From assembly GCF_013204855.1 (NCBI RefSeq), contig NZ_JABMKZ010000014.1:62001-126000 (forward strand): DNA of 64,000 nt. The letters are read 5' to 3'. The stretch is from Paenibacillus alba (GTDB taxonomy: Bacteria > Bacillota > Bacilli > Paenibacillales > NBRC-103111). This document shows, piece by piece, positions 34,450 through 42,597 of the stretch. The notes under the pieces are model-generated. The model saw nothing but the letters and a program-made list of their open reading frames with translations. It was not told where the DNA came from and searched no databases. Position numbers and translations under genes: made by a program. How positions within the stretch are numbered: position 1 is the first letter of the stretch; the number at the start of each line of letters is the position of its first letter.

Positions 34450-36699
34450 ATGAAGCATGAAATCGTTTCATCGGATATAACCGTTGTAGGAGGCGGATTA
34501 GCAGGTGTCTGTGCAGCCGTTGCTGCGGCACGACTTGGTCAAACCGTTTCTCTTGTTCAAAATCGCTCCGTCCTTGGCGGAAATGCCAGCAGTGAAATCA
34601 GGGTTTGGGTATGTGGCGCTACCTCTCACGGCGTTCATCGAAATGCGCGGGAGACAGGCATTATGGGTGAAATGTTTGTAGAAAATCAATACCGCAATAT
34701 CGACGGCAATCCTTATATCTGGGATCTGATCGTCCTTGAGAAAGTCAAAGCCGAGAAAAATATAACTTTATATTTGAACACGGATGTCCATGAAGTTGAC
34801 GCAGATGGCGATGAGACCAATCGTACTATTCGCTCCGTTACTGGCTGGATGATGGGCTCCGAAAGACGAATTCGCTTCGATAGCCGGGTGTACCTGGATT
34901 GTACGGGAGATGGCCTCGTTGGCTTCTTAGCCGGGGCGAAATTCCGGATTGGGCGGGAAGCGCAAGAAGAATTCCAGGAGGAATGGGCACCACTCGTTCC
35001 CGATGATATTACGCTAGGCAGCACGCTGCTGTTCTATACGAAAGACGCTGGTCGTCCGGTTAAATATATTGCGCCAAGCTTCGCCAAGGATATCACCCAA
35101 ACTTCAATCCCCATGAAACGCGTCATTCGCAGCGGCGATAACGGCTGTGCTTACTGGTGGATTGAATGGGGCGGTGAACTGGATACCGTTCATGATAATG
35201 AACGGATACGCGAGGAGCTTTCCTCTGTTATTTATGGCATATGGGATTATATCAAAAATTCCGGCAAATTCGACAGTGAAAACCTGACGCTGGAATGGAT
35301 CGGTTCCGTTCCGGGGAAACGGGAATACCGTCGTTTCGTCGGGGACTACGTGCTGAATCAGAACGATGTCATCGCACAGGAGCTGTTCGAAGACCGCGTC
35401 GCCTTCGGCGGCTGGTCCATTGATTTGCATCCGCCGCAAGGGATGTATGCGACAGCCAAAGGCTCCAAGCATATGCATATGGACGGCAGCTACCATATCC
35501 CGTTCCGCTCCCTCTACTCCGTCAACGTGACGAACATGTTGATGGCAGGGCGCAACATCAGCGCGTCCCACGTGGCCTTCGGCACGACGCGCGTCATGGC
35601 GACGTGTGCCGTCATCGGCGAAGCCGCAGGCACAGGAGCCGCGCTCTGCGCGGCCAAGGGCATCTCGCCCCGCGAGCTGCACGACGGCTACTTAGGCGAG
35701 CTGCAGCAAACGCTGCTGCGCCAAGATGCCGCTGTGCTTGGCCTGAAGAACGCGGACGCGGATGATCTTGCGTTAAGCGCTGTCGCAACAGCCTCCAGCA
35801 CGTTAACGCAGCTTGCGCTTGAGCAATCCGCTTCGGTCGTGCCGCTGGCTGCGCATATGGCCCTGCTCGTGCCGGCTGACCCATTCATAGACGGCGTTGA
35901 GCTGCTCTTAGACGCGTCGGAAGCAACCGAGCTGACTGTTGAGCTCTGGAGCACAGGGAAGCCGCAAAACTATGTCCCTGAAGCTCTGGTGACGTCTATC
36001 CAAGTCCCTGTGGCACAAGGCTCCCAGCAGTGGGTGAAAGCCGCGCTGGCGTGGCACCCGGATTACGCACAGAATGCTTTTATCATTCTAAGAAGCAATC
36101 CCGCTGTTTCTGTTCATTTGTCGGCCTCGCCGCAGACCGGCGTACTTTCCTTTAAATTTGCAGGAAACGATCAGGAATTAGCTGACTTCGGAGATATGCA
36201 TCATCATCAGCCTGTCATCGATTGGAACCAAAAAGACTTCGTCCGCAGTCCGCTCTGTTTCCGCTTGCTTTCGCCTACCTCAGCGTTCTCAGCAGATAAA
36301 GCGACTGACGGCTACAAGCGTCCTTACGGAGGTCCGCATCTCTGGTCGTCGGCCGCGCTGAACACCGCTGAACCGGAATGGCTTGAAGTAAGCTGGCCTC
36401 AGCCCGTTAGCATTCAAAAGGTACTTCTCACATTCAATGATGATGTGAATGAAGACCTGATCAACCTGCATCATCATCGAACCGAATTTGAAATCATTCC
36501 TGAGCTGGTCAAAGATTACAAACTGCAAGCCTTCATCAACGGAGATTGGACCACTGTCGCTGAAAGAAACAGTAATCACACGCGCAGCTATATTCATATA
36601 CTGCCTGCAGCCGTAACAACAGATCGTCTTCGTGTGCTGGCCGCTTCAACGAATGGAGCGAAGCGCGTCGAACTTGTAGAAATCCGTTGCTACAGTTGA
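34450..36699 (+). CDS. FAD-dependent oxidoreductase with C-terminal galactose-binding-like domain
   Basis: 749-residue enzyme. Residues about 9-430 form an FAD_oxidored-type domain with the dinucleotide motif ITVVGGGLAGVCAAVAAA, LGGNASSEIRVWVCGA, VYLDCTGDGLVGFLAGA and, at its end, MLMAGRNISASHVAFGTTRV. The last roughly 170 residues (from SPTSAFSADKATDG) look like an F5/8-type carbohydrate-binding fold. There is no signal peptide. Such proteins lie in glycan-utilisation loci and are thought to oxidise sugars. The stretch 35450-35900 is clearly richer in G+C than its surroundings. GAGGTG precedes the ATG. Confidence 0.87.
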   Translation: MKHEIVSSDITVVGGGLAGVCAAVAAARLGQTVSLVQNRSVLGGNASSEIRVWVCGATSHGVHRNARETGIMGEMFVENQYRNIDGNPYIWDLIVLEKVKAEKNITLYLNTDVHEVDADGDETNRTIRSVTGWMMGSERRIRFDSRVYLDCTGDGLVGFLAGAKFRIGREAQEEFQEEWAPLVPDDITLGSTLLFYTKDAGRPVKYIAPSFAKDITQTSIPMKRVIRSGDNGCAYWWIEWGGELDTVHDNERIREELSSVIYGIWDYIKNSGKFDSENLTLEWIGSVPGKREYRRFVGDYVLNQNDVIAQELFEDRVAFGGWSIDLHPPQGMYATAKGSKHMHMDGSYHIPFRSLYSVNVTNMLMAGRNISASHVAFGTTRVMATCAVIGEAAGTGAALCAAKGISPRELHDGYLGELQQTLLRQDAAVLGLKNADADDLALSAVATASSTLTQLALEQSASVVPLAAHMALLVPADPFIDGVELLLDASEATELTVELWSTGKPQNYVPEALVTSIQVPVAQGSQQWVKAALAWHPDYAQNAFIILRSNPAVSVHLSASPQTGVLSFKFAGNDQELADFGDMHHHQPVIDWNQKDFVRSPLCFRLLSPTSAFSADKATDGYKRPYGGPHLWSSAALNTAEPEWLEVSWPQPVSIQKVLLTFNDDVNEDLINLHHHRTEFEIIPELVKDYKLQAFINGDWTTVAERNSNHTRSYIHILPAAVTTDRLRVLAASTNGAKRVELVEIRCYS

Positions 36700-36715
36700 A
36701 CAAAACGCAAATAAC

Positions 36716-36744
36716 TTGCCTTTTCCACGAGGCACATTTATGAT
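36716..36744 (+). promoter_or_regulatory. Promoter of the ZTP riboswitch/folD unit
   Basis: TTGCCT, 17 bases, TATGAT, about 20 bases before the aptamer. Confidence 0.65.
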
Positions 36745-36761
36745 AAGACTAATAGAAAGTT

Positions 36762-36831
36762 GATGTGTGACTGGCGGAGCATGGATACCCATGAGGAAGC
36801 ACATCGATGCAGCAGCCGTACGCCTGGGCAA
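36762..36831 (+). promoter_or_regulatory. ZTP (pfl) riboswitch
   Basis: The two conserved halves of the pfl motif are present: TGTGTGACTGGCGGAGC at the 5' side and CCGTACGCCTGGGCA at the 3' side, joined by a hairpin region. The class binds ZTP/ZMP, signals of 10-formyl-THF shortage, and turns on one-carbon genes. folD follows, the classical target. Confidence 0.95.
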
Positions 36832-36862
36832 AGGTAAGGGGATTATCCCCTTGCCTTTTTGT
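36831..36862 (+). terminator. Expression-platform terminator of the ZTP riboswitch
   Basis: AAGGTAAGGGGA/TCCCCTTGCCTT (one G-U pair) with a 3-base loop, followed by TTTTTG. It starts where the aptamer's conserved GGGCA ends. Confidence 0.92.
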
Positions 36863-36894
36863 GTTTTATCAACATTTGAAAGGTGTGGACAACT

Positions 36895-37740
36895 ATGTAT
36901 GCAGAAACCTTAATTTTGGATGGAAATCGCGTTGCCAATCAGATCAAAGAAGATCTTGCTGTAAGAATTGAGCAATTAACAGCCAAAGGAATACAGCCTT
37001 GCTTGGCGACGATTCTCGTTGGAGATGATCCTTCATCGGAAACTTATGTGCGCATGAAAGGCAATGCCTGCAAACGGCTTGGGATTCATTCCAGACGCAT
37101 CCATCTTGATCAATCAACTACGACAGATCAGCTGATTGCCGTGATTCAGGAATTAAACAGAGATTCGCAAGTCCATGGCATTCTGCTGCAGCATCCCGTC
37201 CCTCATCATGTCGATGAAAGAGCCGCCTTTGAGGCTATTCAGCCTGAGAAGGATGTGGATGGCGTAACCATGCTTGGCTTCGCCCAAAATGCTTTTGGAA
37301 TAGCCAGCTTCCCCTCCTGTACCCCTGCAGCGATCATCGCGATTCTCGATCATTATCAAATTCCGATTGCAGGCAAGCATGCCGTCGTTATTGGCCGCAG
37401 CCCTATTTTGGGAAAACCGGTGTCCCTTATGCTGCTCAATAGGAACGCTACCGTGACGATTTGCCACTCCAGGACGGAAGGACTCGAACATCTCGTTCGG
37501 CTAGCTGATATCGTGGTAGCTGCTGTCGGCAAGCCTGCTTTTGTTCAGGGAGATTGGATTAAGCCTGGCGCTGTTATTATCGATGCCGGATACAATCCGG
37601 GCAATATCGGAGATGTCGATTACGAAGCTTGTCTCCCTATCACCAGTGCCATCACACCCGTACCAGCTGGAGTCGGACCAGTGACCATTGCTACGCTTTT
37701 GAAACATACGATTGACGCCGCTGAAATGACGAATCCGTAA
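36895..37740 (+). CDS. folD: Bifunctional methylene-THF dehydrogenase/methenyl-THF cyclohydrolase
   Basis: 281-residue cytoplasmic enzyme that interconverts 5,10-methylene-THF and 10-formyl-THF with NADP. Signatures are VGDDPSSETYVRMKGNACKR with the catalytic Lys, HGILLQHPVP, PEKDVDGVTMLGFAQ, VVIGRSPILGKPVSLML and the end motif VPAGVGPVTIATLLKHT. A slight oddity is SETYVRMKGNAC where SxxYVxxKxKAC is commoner. The ATG at 36895 follows AAAGGTG. Regulated by the upstream ZTP riboswitch. Confidence 0.97.
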   Translation: MYAETLILDGNRVANQIKEDLAVRIEQLTAKGIQPCLATILVGDDPSSETYVRMKGNACKRLGIHSRRIHLDQSTTTDQLIAVIQELNRDSQVHGILLQHPVPHHVDERAAFEAIQPEKDVDGVTMLGFAQNAFGIASFPSCTPAAIIAILDHYQIPIAGKHAVVIGRSPILGKPVSLMLLNRNATVTICHSRTEGLEHLVRLADIVVAAVGKPAFVQGDWIKPGAVIIDAGYNPGNIGDVDYEACLPITSAITPVPAGVGPVTIATLLKHTIDAAEMTNP

Positions 37741-37786
37741 CAAGCAGATACGACATAATTTTCCTTAAAATAGGTCTTAATAACCC

Positions 37787-37815
37787 TTGTTTAACCTTAC
37801 ATGATATGTTATATT
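37787..37815 (+). promoter_or_regulatory. Promoter of the 59-residue protein gene
   Basis: TTGTTT, 17 bases, TATATT, about 56 bases before the start codon. Confidence 0.5.
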
Positions 37816-37871
37816 AAAAGTGCGACAAATCAAGGTTTTCACTTCAAAAAGTTGACATAGGAGTGATGAAA

Positions 37872-38051
37872 ATGGGCCAAAATTCCGTTCAGATTCTGCA
37901 AGGCGAAGAACTAATTCGTGTGGAAATGACTGTTAAGGAAGCGCTTGCTTTAACAGGCGCTAAGTTCAATCAGAACCACAAGCTAGAAACAGATGCCATC
38001 AAGAAGGTTAAACAAACGTTAGAAGACAAGCTGCTGACTCCCAACCATTAA
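37872..38051 (+). CDS. Small conserved-looking protein, function unknown
   Basis: 59-residue soluble protein, MGQNSVQILQGEELIRVEM at the start and a lysine-rich helical C-terminus (DAIKKVKQTLEDKL). No motif recognised. Three in-frame starts are close together; the ATG at 37872 is 8 bases after AGGAG. It has its own promoter and terminator, so it is a separate unit. Confidence 0.65.
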   Translation: MGQNSVQILQGEELIRVEMTVKEALALTGAKFNQNHKLETDAIKKVKQTLEDKLLTPNH

Positions 38052-38075
38052 TCTTATATACCTTTACCGCACATC

Positions 38076-38116
38076 GCCCTGATTGAACGATTTCCATCGT
38101 TCGCAGGGCTTTTTGT
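38076..38116 (+). terminator. Terminator
   Basis: GCCCTG/CAGGGC outer helix with an inner AACGAT/ATCGTT helix and a T run. Confidence 0.85.
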
Positions 38117-38121
38117 TTTAT

Positions 38122-38151
38122 TTGTATCAAAATCAACCGAATGCTTATACT
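38122..38151 (+). promoter_or_regulatory. Promoter of two very small genes
   Basis: TTGTAT, 18 bases, TATACT, about 44 bases before a 29-codon ORF. Confidence 0.55.
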
Positions 38152-38194
38152 AATTCTCGCACTACCCCAACTTACATCCTAAGGAGTGAAGATC

Positions 38195-38284
38195 ATGTCA
38201 TCCGATCACAAACAGCAAGGACAAAGCAGAAAAAATACGACAACACGCACACAGGATCAGAAAAGCGGCAAAGGTCATAAATAA
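38195..38284 (+). CDS. 29-residue hydrophilic peptide
   Basis: Very short ORF with an excellent AAGGAG ribosome site 9 bases before ATG and a promoter upstream. The product is wholly hydrophilic (MSSDHKQQGQSRKNTTTRTQ, then Lys/Gly-rich), without Cys or hydrophobic residues, reminiscent of small spore-core or coat peptides, but I do not recognise it. A 66-residue gene with its own GGAGGG follows after 23 bases, so the two probably form an operon. Confidence 0.55.
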   Translation: MSSDHKQQGQSRKNTTTRTQDQKSGKGHK

Positions 38285-38307
38285 CAATCATTTAGGAGGG
38301 CTAACCG

Positions 38308-38508
38308 ATGCTTGATCAGTTGGAAAGCAATTACGATTGTGCCAACGCAGGTGCTGATTTGCACAGTTTAAAGCAAGAGCTTGAGCAGTTCCAAGGTCAA
38401 GCCGCCAGCTCAGACACAACGCAGAAAGAACAGCGCAATCGTCTCGAAAACCAGATCCGTTTCATCGAAAACAAATGTTCAATTACCCGTGAGCATAACC
38501 CGCAATGA
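38308..38508 (+). CDS. 66-residue helical protein, possibly DUF2524-like
   Basis: Predicted almost entirely helical and polar (MLDQLESNYDCANAGADLHS; NRLENQIRFIENKC), with two Cys. AGGAGGG precedes the ATG. It resembles in size and pattern the small DUF2524/YtzC-type helical proteins of Bacilli, but this is not certain. Closed by a terminator. Confidence 0.6.
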   Translation: MLDQLESNYDCANAGADLHSLKQELEQFQGQAASSDTTQKEQRNRLENQIRFIENKCSITREHNPQ

Positions 38509-38511
38509 AGA

Positions 38512-38549
38512 AAAGTCCATGCCTTTGCTTAGAGGGCATGGACTTTCCT
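38512..38549. terminator. Bidirectional terminator
   Basis: Perfect 12-bp arms AAAGTCCATGCC/GGCATGGACTTT, between convergent genes. Confidence 0.88.
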
Positions 38550-38550
38550 A

Positions 38551-38760
38551 TTAGTTTACTTTTCTGCGTGTCAAAATACACGGAACCCCTTTACCCAAGG
38601 CCCCAGGCTGCGACATCATGGATAAATATCGAAGTCCCCTCGTACAGGGCGTTTTGCAAACTGCGCAAGTGGACGATTCTACAAGTCTCATCGTGTACTG
38701 GACTCTGGACGAAAGCTCTTTCTTCTTGGTTACCTTGCCCTTCCCTTTAGGTGGTGCCAT
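38551..38760 (-). CDS. Small basic Cys-containing protein, possible zinc-binding
   Basis: 69-residue protein with a Lys-rich head (MAPPKGKGKVTKKKELSSR) and the cluster CAVCKTPCTRG plus a later Cys in VPCIL, which could hold a zinc ion. GGGAGG lies 8 bases before the ATG. Codon use and the exact fit between terminator and ribosome site support a real gene. Function unknown; nucleic-acid binding is a guess from charge. Confidence 0.7.
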   Translation of the reverse strand: MAPPKGKGKVTKKKELSSRVQYTMRLVESSTCAVCKTPCTRGLRYLSMMSQPGALGKGVPCILTRRKVN

Positions 38761-38851
38761 CTCCCACGCCTCCCAACTGTTTCCTCCCTTCAGTATATGA
38801 AGCTTGGGCTGAACGGTTCTTAGGAGGCATGGTCAAGTTCAAGCGACTTGT

Positions 38852-39739
38852 CTATTGGTTGACCACTTGCAGGTCCATAGCTGTCAACAGAATAGGAACA
38901 AGCTCTGCGTAAAGCGAAGCGAAAGATTCCACAGGCAAAGGATTTTCTCCGCAGCCAACTTCCACCGTGAAGCCAGGCTTGCGAAATTGCTGGATGAACC
39001 AATCTTTGTACCCCGCATCGCTGTCGGAGAGCTTAACGGCTTGGTAATTGCCAGCTAAGGATAACCGCTCGGCATACATCTCGGACTCCGGAGGCTCATA
39101 GCCACGGTAGTTCCAATAAATTTCTCTTCCTTGTGTATGCAGCGCTACAACGATTTCAAAGGGATGAATTTCCGTGAACCTCACCATGGCCGCCGCCTCC
39201 GGCTCGGTCAGTGGCGCTTCACCGCCGTAATCCCGCGGTCCTGGACCCAGCTGAACTCGGCGTGCAGCCTCTTCCTCCCAATAAGCCGGGAATTGGTCGT
39301 TGAGATCCACCCCCCGAATATTGGCCTTCCAGCCGCTAAAATCCAAGGAACCTCCGTTCCACTCCAGCAATTGCTCCCGATGCGGATGTTCTTCAACGCC
39401 TTGCAGGACAAGCTCAACCCCATCTGGATTCACCATAGGGACCACCCAAAGCGAATATTCAGAGAGAAGTCGTCTCACATTGCTGCCGTGCCATGCCGTT
39501 CCCCTCGCGTACGAGCAAGCCAGATCCTCTACGAATTGCATGATCAGAGGAGTCGTTATCCATTCATTCGCATGAATGGCTGCTTGAATATGAAGCTCCC
39601 TTGCTCCTTGACCGATTCGAAGAGCCGGAATACTTTTCCCCATCACACTCTCACCCATAACGCCTACTTGAAGAAAAGGATAAATTTTGCCTAACCGATG
39701 CAATTCCTCACACAGTGTCTCATACCCGTATCCTAACAC
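38852..39739 (-). CDS. M14-family metallocarboxypeptidase (gamma-D-glutamyl-diaminoacid peptidase type)
   Basis: 295-residue zinc carboxypeptidase. The first two ligands are in AAIHANEWITTPLIMQF (HxxE), the substrate Arg/Asn region is GVDLNDQFPAYWEEEA, the third ligand is in VVALHTQGREIYWN, and the catalytic Glu is in FTVEVGCGENPLP. There is no signal peptide. The short form resembles YqgT/ENP1-like enzymes that cut gamma-D-Glu-diaminopimelate bonds in peptidoglycan peptides, which fits its neighbour glutamate racemase. The GTG start is preceded by GAGGTGG. Confidence 0.9.
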   Translation of the reverse strand: MLGYGYETLCEELHRLGKIYPFLQVGVMGESVMGKSIPALRIGQGARELHIQAAIHANEWITTPLIMQFVEDLACSYARGTAWHGSNVRRLLSEYSLWVVPMVNPDGVELVLQGVEEHPHREQLLEWNGGSLDFSGWKANIRGVDLNDQFPAYWEEEAARRVQLGPGPRDYGGEAPLTEPEAAAMVRFTEIHPFEIVVALHTQGREIYWNYRGYEPPESEMYAERLSLAGNYQAVKLSDSDAGYKDWFIQQFRKPGFTVEVGCGENPLPVESFASLYAELVPILLTAMDLQVVNQ

Positions 39740-39830
39740 GCGACCACCTCACAGCTCTGTTATCTCATCTTTCTGTTATCTCATCTTCGTAGGATATGAA
39801 TATGCCATTTGGCTTAGAAACATGCGGTAT

Positions 39831-39897
39831 CGGCTTAATCGCAGGCTTTTCAGCTTTTCAAGCGATTGAAAAGAAAAAACCTGCATTTCTGCAGGTT
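39831..39897. repeat. Possible two-element remnant (F) of the hairpin-array family
   Basis: TAATCGCAGG and the palindrome AACCTGCATTTCTGCAGGTT have their GCAGG arms exactly 50 bases apart, as in the 21.7-kb array, and share its TAATCGCAGG string. The second palindrome also serves as the murI terminator. Two elements only, so this is tentative. Confidence 0.4.
39878..39897 (-). terminator. Terminator of murI
   Basis: Minus-strand AACCTGCA/TGCAGGTT stem with a 4-base loop followed by TTTTC, 20 bases after the murI stop. Confidence 0.8.
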
Positions 39898-39917
39898 TCA
39901 ACGTTGACATGACCATT

Positions 39918-40727
39918 TTATATAATCGTAGGTACCTGCCAAACAACGGGAGTTATGGAAATCTGCTCTTTGAGCCAGTTTTCAGCTATTTTCTTGAACA
40001 GCTCGGGCTCCCCGCTGCAAAAAAATTGATGAATCGGCAGCTGCCCCGATGTGGCAAGCAAATTGCGATGGTAGAGAATCGTACTGATTTCTCTCGCCGT
40101 CTCATCTGCCGAAGAAATCAAGGTGACATTCGGGCCCATCACACTGGATATAGCTTCCGTCAAAAAAGGATAATGCGTACACCCCAGAATCAAGCAATCC
40201 ATGGGCTTGCCGACGAGCGGTTTCAATGATTGTTCAACAACCTCATGCGACCGATCCGCATCGAACAACCCCTTTTCCACGAGAGGAGCCAGTAAGGGGC
40301 AAGCCTCGCTATACACTTGAATGTGCGGCGAGATTAAGCGCAATGCATGCTCATAGGCTTTGCTTCGAATGGTTCCATCCGTGCCAATGACCCCGATGAT
40401 CCCGCTTCTCGTATGCTTGATTGCTGCTCTAGCTCCTGGTGAAATGACCCCAAGCACGGGAATCGATACCCGCTCCCTAATATCGTCAATGGCAACTGCT
40501 GTTGCCGTATTGCAAGCGATAACAATCATTTTGGGATTAAATTGAATTAAATAATCAACGATTTGCCTCGTGAATGTCTGCACTTCTCCCGCAGATCTAG
40601 GACCGTAAGGACTTCGCGCTGTATCTCCAAAATAAATGACTTTTTCTTGCGGCAATTGTCTCATGACTTCTTTGACAACAGTTAATCCTCCGACCCCGGA
40701 GTCCAGTACGGCTATCGCTTGCTGCAC
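39918..40727 (-). CDS. murI: Glutamate racemase
   Basis: 269-residue cytoplasmic enzyme making D-glutamate for peptidoglycan. Motifs: AVLDSGVGGLTVVKEVM, VIYFGDTARSPYGPRS, MIVIACNTATAV with the first catalytic Cys, and CLILGCTHYPFL with the second. I chose the GTG at 40727, 9 bases after AAAGGAAG, which gives the usual MQQAIAVLDSG start; a longer 283-residue form is possible but would add a basic non-conserved head. Confidence 0.96.
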   Translation of the reverse strand: MQQAIAVLDSGVGGLTVVKEVMRQLPQEKVIYFGDTARSPYGPRSAGEVQTFTRQIVDYLIQFNPKMIVIACNTATAVAIDDIRERVSIPVLGVISPGARAAIKHTRSGIIGVIGTDGTIRSKAYEHALRLISPHIQVYSEACPLLAPLVEKGLFDADRSHEVVEQSLKPLVGKPMDCLILGCTHYPFLTEAISSVMGPNVTLISSADETAREISTILYHRNLLATSGQLPIHQFFCSGEPELFKKIAENWLKEQISITPVVWQVPTII

Positions 40728-40837
40728 ACCTATCCGCTTCCTTTGCCGCTTAATTAAATACGGAACCACATGGATAGAATATGAACGTACAAGCTGAAAG
40801 GTACCTAGGTGAAAAACTCAGATTTCTGACCTGTCGT

Positions 40838-41824
40838 CTACTTTTTAGGCTCAAGCTCACTCACAAGCGCAAATTCATAGCCTTTTTTCTTGATCTCTTT
40901 GCAAATGCGTGACAGTGCCTGCATATTTTCCTCAGAGCCCTGATGCATCAAAATCACATTGCCATCATGCAAATTATTCATAATGTCATTGTAAGGATCT
41001 TCTGCCCCATTCTCTCTCTTCTCCCAATCACGCATAGCCGTTGACCAGAATACGGATGTATAGCCCATGCTTGAAACCAAGCTTAAATTATGCATATTGT
41101 AGTGTCCATAAGGAAAACGGAAATATTGCTCCACTTCTTTTCCCGTTAATTGTTTATACAAGACTTCAAAATCCGTAATTTCTTTCCGAATTTGGTCATC
41201 GCTCATCTCATTAAAATCATTGTGCGTCATCGTATGGTTGGCAATAAAATGACCATCCGCGACAAGCTTTTTTAAGTAGTCAGGATTCTTCTTAATGTTG
41301 TTTCCGGAAATAAAAAAGTTAGCCTTCACACCGTTTTCCTTCAAGGATTTCAGCATCAAATCCACTTCAATCAAAGGACCTCCGGCATCAATAGTTAAAT
41401 ACACCTTCTTACCGGTGCCTACCCATACGGCTTTCTGATCTGCTGTGAAAGATTTCGTCTCTTTGGGAAAATCAGGAACTTGTCCGGTTTTCTTCTTCAT
41501 ATAGTACCAAGAGTAAGGTACCTTCTCGGCTGAGGAAGGCTTTGGAGTAGCCCCAACTACTGCTGACTTGGGTGTTGCCGTAGGCACCGGAGTTGCCGTT
41601 GGCTTCGTCGTGTGCGTCGGATCTGGTGTGGCTTTAGGCGTCGGCGTAGGTGCCGCAGTTGGTTTAGGAGTTGGTGTTGGTGTCGGCGTTGCCGCCGAGG
41701 TAGCTTTAGGCGTTTCGGTTGGAGCTGGATTGGAAGCTGAGGAAAGCAGGCTTTTATCTGCACAACCGATCAATGTTGCGCTAAGAACGATCAGTAGTGC
41801 AGCGCTTTTGGTAATTCGCGTCAT
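40838..41824 (-). CDS. Polysaccharide deacetylase lipoprotein (PdaA/NodB-like)
   Basis: 328-residue exported lipoprotein. The lipobox is LIGCAD, followed by a proline/threonine/lysine linker of about 60 residues, then a NodB domain: KVYLTIDAGGPLIEVDLMLK, HFIANHTMTHNDFNEMS (metal His pair), YFRFPYGHYNMHNL and VILMHQGSEENMQAL. The metal-site Asp pair of NodB enzymes is replaced by Asp-Ala (DAGG), close to the D-N-G variant of PdaA. PdaA makes muramic-delta-lactam in spore cortex; the lipid anchor and linker point rather to surface peptidoglycan. GAGGTG precedes the ATG. Confidence 0.88.
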   Translation of the reverse strand: MTRITKSAALLIVLSATLIGCADKSLLSSASNPAPTETPKATSAATPTPTPTPKPTAAPTPTPKATPDPTHTTKPTATPVPTATPKSAVVGATPKPSSAEKVPYSWYYMKKKTGQVPDFPKETKSFTADQKAVWVGTGKKVYLTIDAGGPLIEVDLMLKSLKENGVKANFFISGNNIKKNPDYLKKLVADGHFIANHTMTHNDFNEMSDDQIRKEITDFEVLYKQLTGKEVEQYFRFPYGHYNMHNLSLVSSMGYTSVFWSTAMRDWEKRENGAEDPYNDIMNNLHDGNVILMHQGSEENMQALSRICKEIKKKGYEFALVSELEPKK

Positions 41825-41909
41825 AGTAGCACCTCGTTATAGAATGAATACATCGGTATTCATTTCGACAGCACTAGACAAATTACCTGCCTATTGGAAG
41901 ATTTTCTTA

Positions 41910-42329
41910 TTATTTCGTGGCGCGATACGTCAAATATTGGAGGATGCTGATTAAAATGAATGCAGCTCCAGCAAGCATTGGAATCGTAATAAATCCAAGC
42001 CAATTCAAATAATCCACATCACAAGGCACAGGACCGCATCCCGTCGCTGATTCATGAAAAATGCCCGATTGCAGCAAGACATGATAAATCGAAATACATG
42101 CGCCCCACAGGGTCAATGGCAGTACATAAATCGTAAGTTTATAATCTCTGCGTACAGCTGCAATTCCTAAAATGATGGCTAAAGGATACATCAAAATTCG
42201 TTGATACCAGCATAATTTGCAAGGTAAAAAATGCATAATCTCTGAGAAATAAAGGCTTCCTAAGGTAGCAATTAGAGCAATTAGCCACGATAGATGCATG
42301 CCATTGTCTCTTAACCATTTGTTTGACAT
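41910..42329 (-). CDS. bdbC: Disulfide oxidoreductase, DsbB/BdbC family
   Basis: 139-residue, four-helix membrane protein that passes electrons from exported thiols to quinone. Active pairs: FLPCKLCWYQRILMYP (CxxC after the first helix) and GCGPVPCDVDYLNWLG in the second periplasm-side loop. Length and layout match BdbC. The usual thiol-oxidase partner BdbD is not adjacent. GGGGAGG precedes the ATG. Confidence 0.93.
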   Translation of the reverse strand: MSNKWLRDNGMHLSWLIALIATLGSLYFSEIMHFLPCKLCWYQRILMYPLAIILGIAAVRRDYKLTIYVLPLTLWGACISIYHVLLQSGIFHESATGCGPVPCDVDYLNWLGFITIPMLAGAAFILISILQYLTYRATK

Positions 42330-42392
42330 CTGAGCTCGTCCTCCCCTTCCTCCTTATTATAGAAAAATATAGAAAGGAAGTCTAACCTGTTC

Positions 42393-42537
42393 GGCCGAAA
42401 TTCAGCCTTTCAGCTGCTCGATCGGGCAGACTAGTCAAAATCTGGACACGTAAGGCTGTTTTTCGGCCTTATGGAGGCGCTTTAGCGCTTCCCCTTCACT
42501 TTAAGGCCGAAATTCAGCCTTTCAGCTGCTCGATCGG
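42393..42537. repeat. Hairpin array B: 33-base direct repeat at 112-base period
   Basis: A perfect 33-base direct repeat (GGCCGAAATTCAGCCTTTCA and on to GATCGG) occurs at 42393 and 42505, exactly 112 bases apart. Each holds AAGGC/GCCTT-type palindromes, and a related palindrome TAAGGC-TGTTTTTCG-GCCTTA sits between them so that GCCTT arms are 61 and 51 bases apart. A further perfect stem-loop GGAGGCGC...GCGCTTCC lies inside. The 268-base gap between bdbC and the dehydrogenase holds nothing else apart from a terminator. Confidence 0.85.
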
Positions 42538-42552
42538 ATTCTCATAATAAAC

Positions 42553-42593
42553 AAAAAAGCGGCAAGCAGGCCAACTCTCGCCCACCCGCCGCT
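42553..42593 (-). terminator. Terminator of the GH15/dehydrogenase operon
   Basis: Minus-strand AGCGGC...GCCGCT stem with G/C-rich inner pairing followed by six T residues. Confidence 0.85.
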
Positions 42594-42597
42594 ATCC

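Noticed and set aside
36646-36882. Short minus-strand frame upstream of folD
   Set aside because: Antisense to the ZTP riboswitch; no ribosome site.
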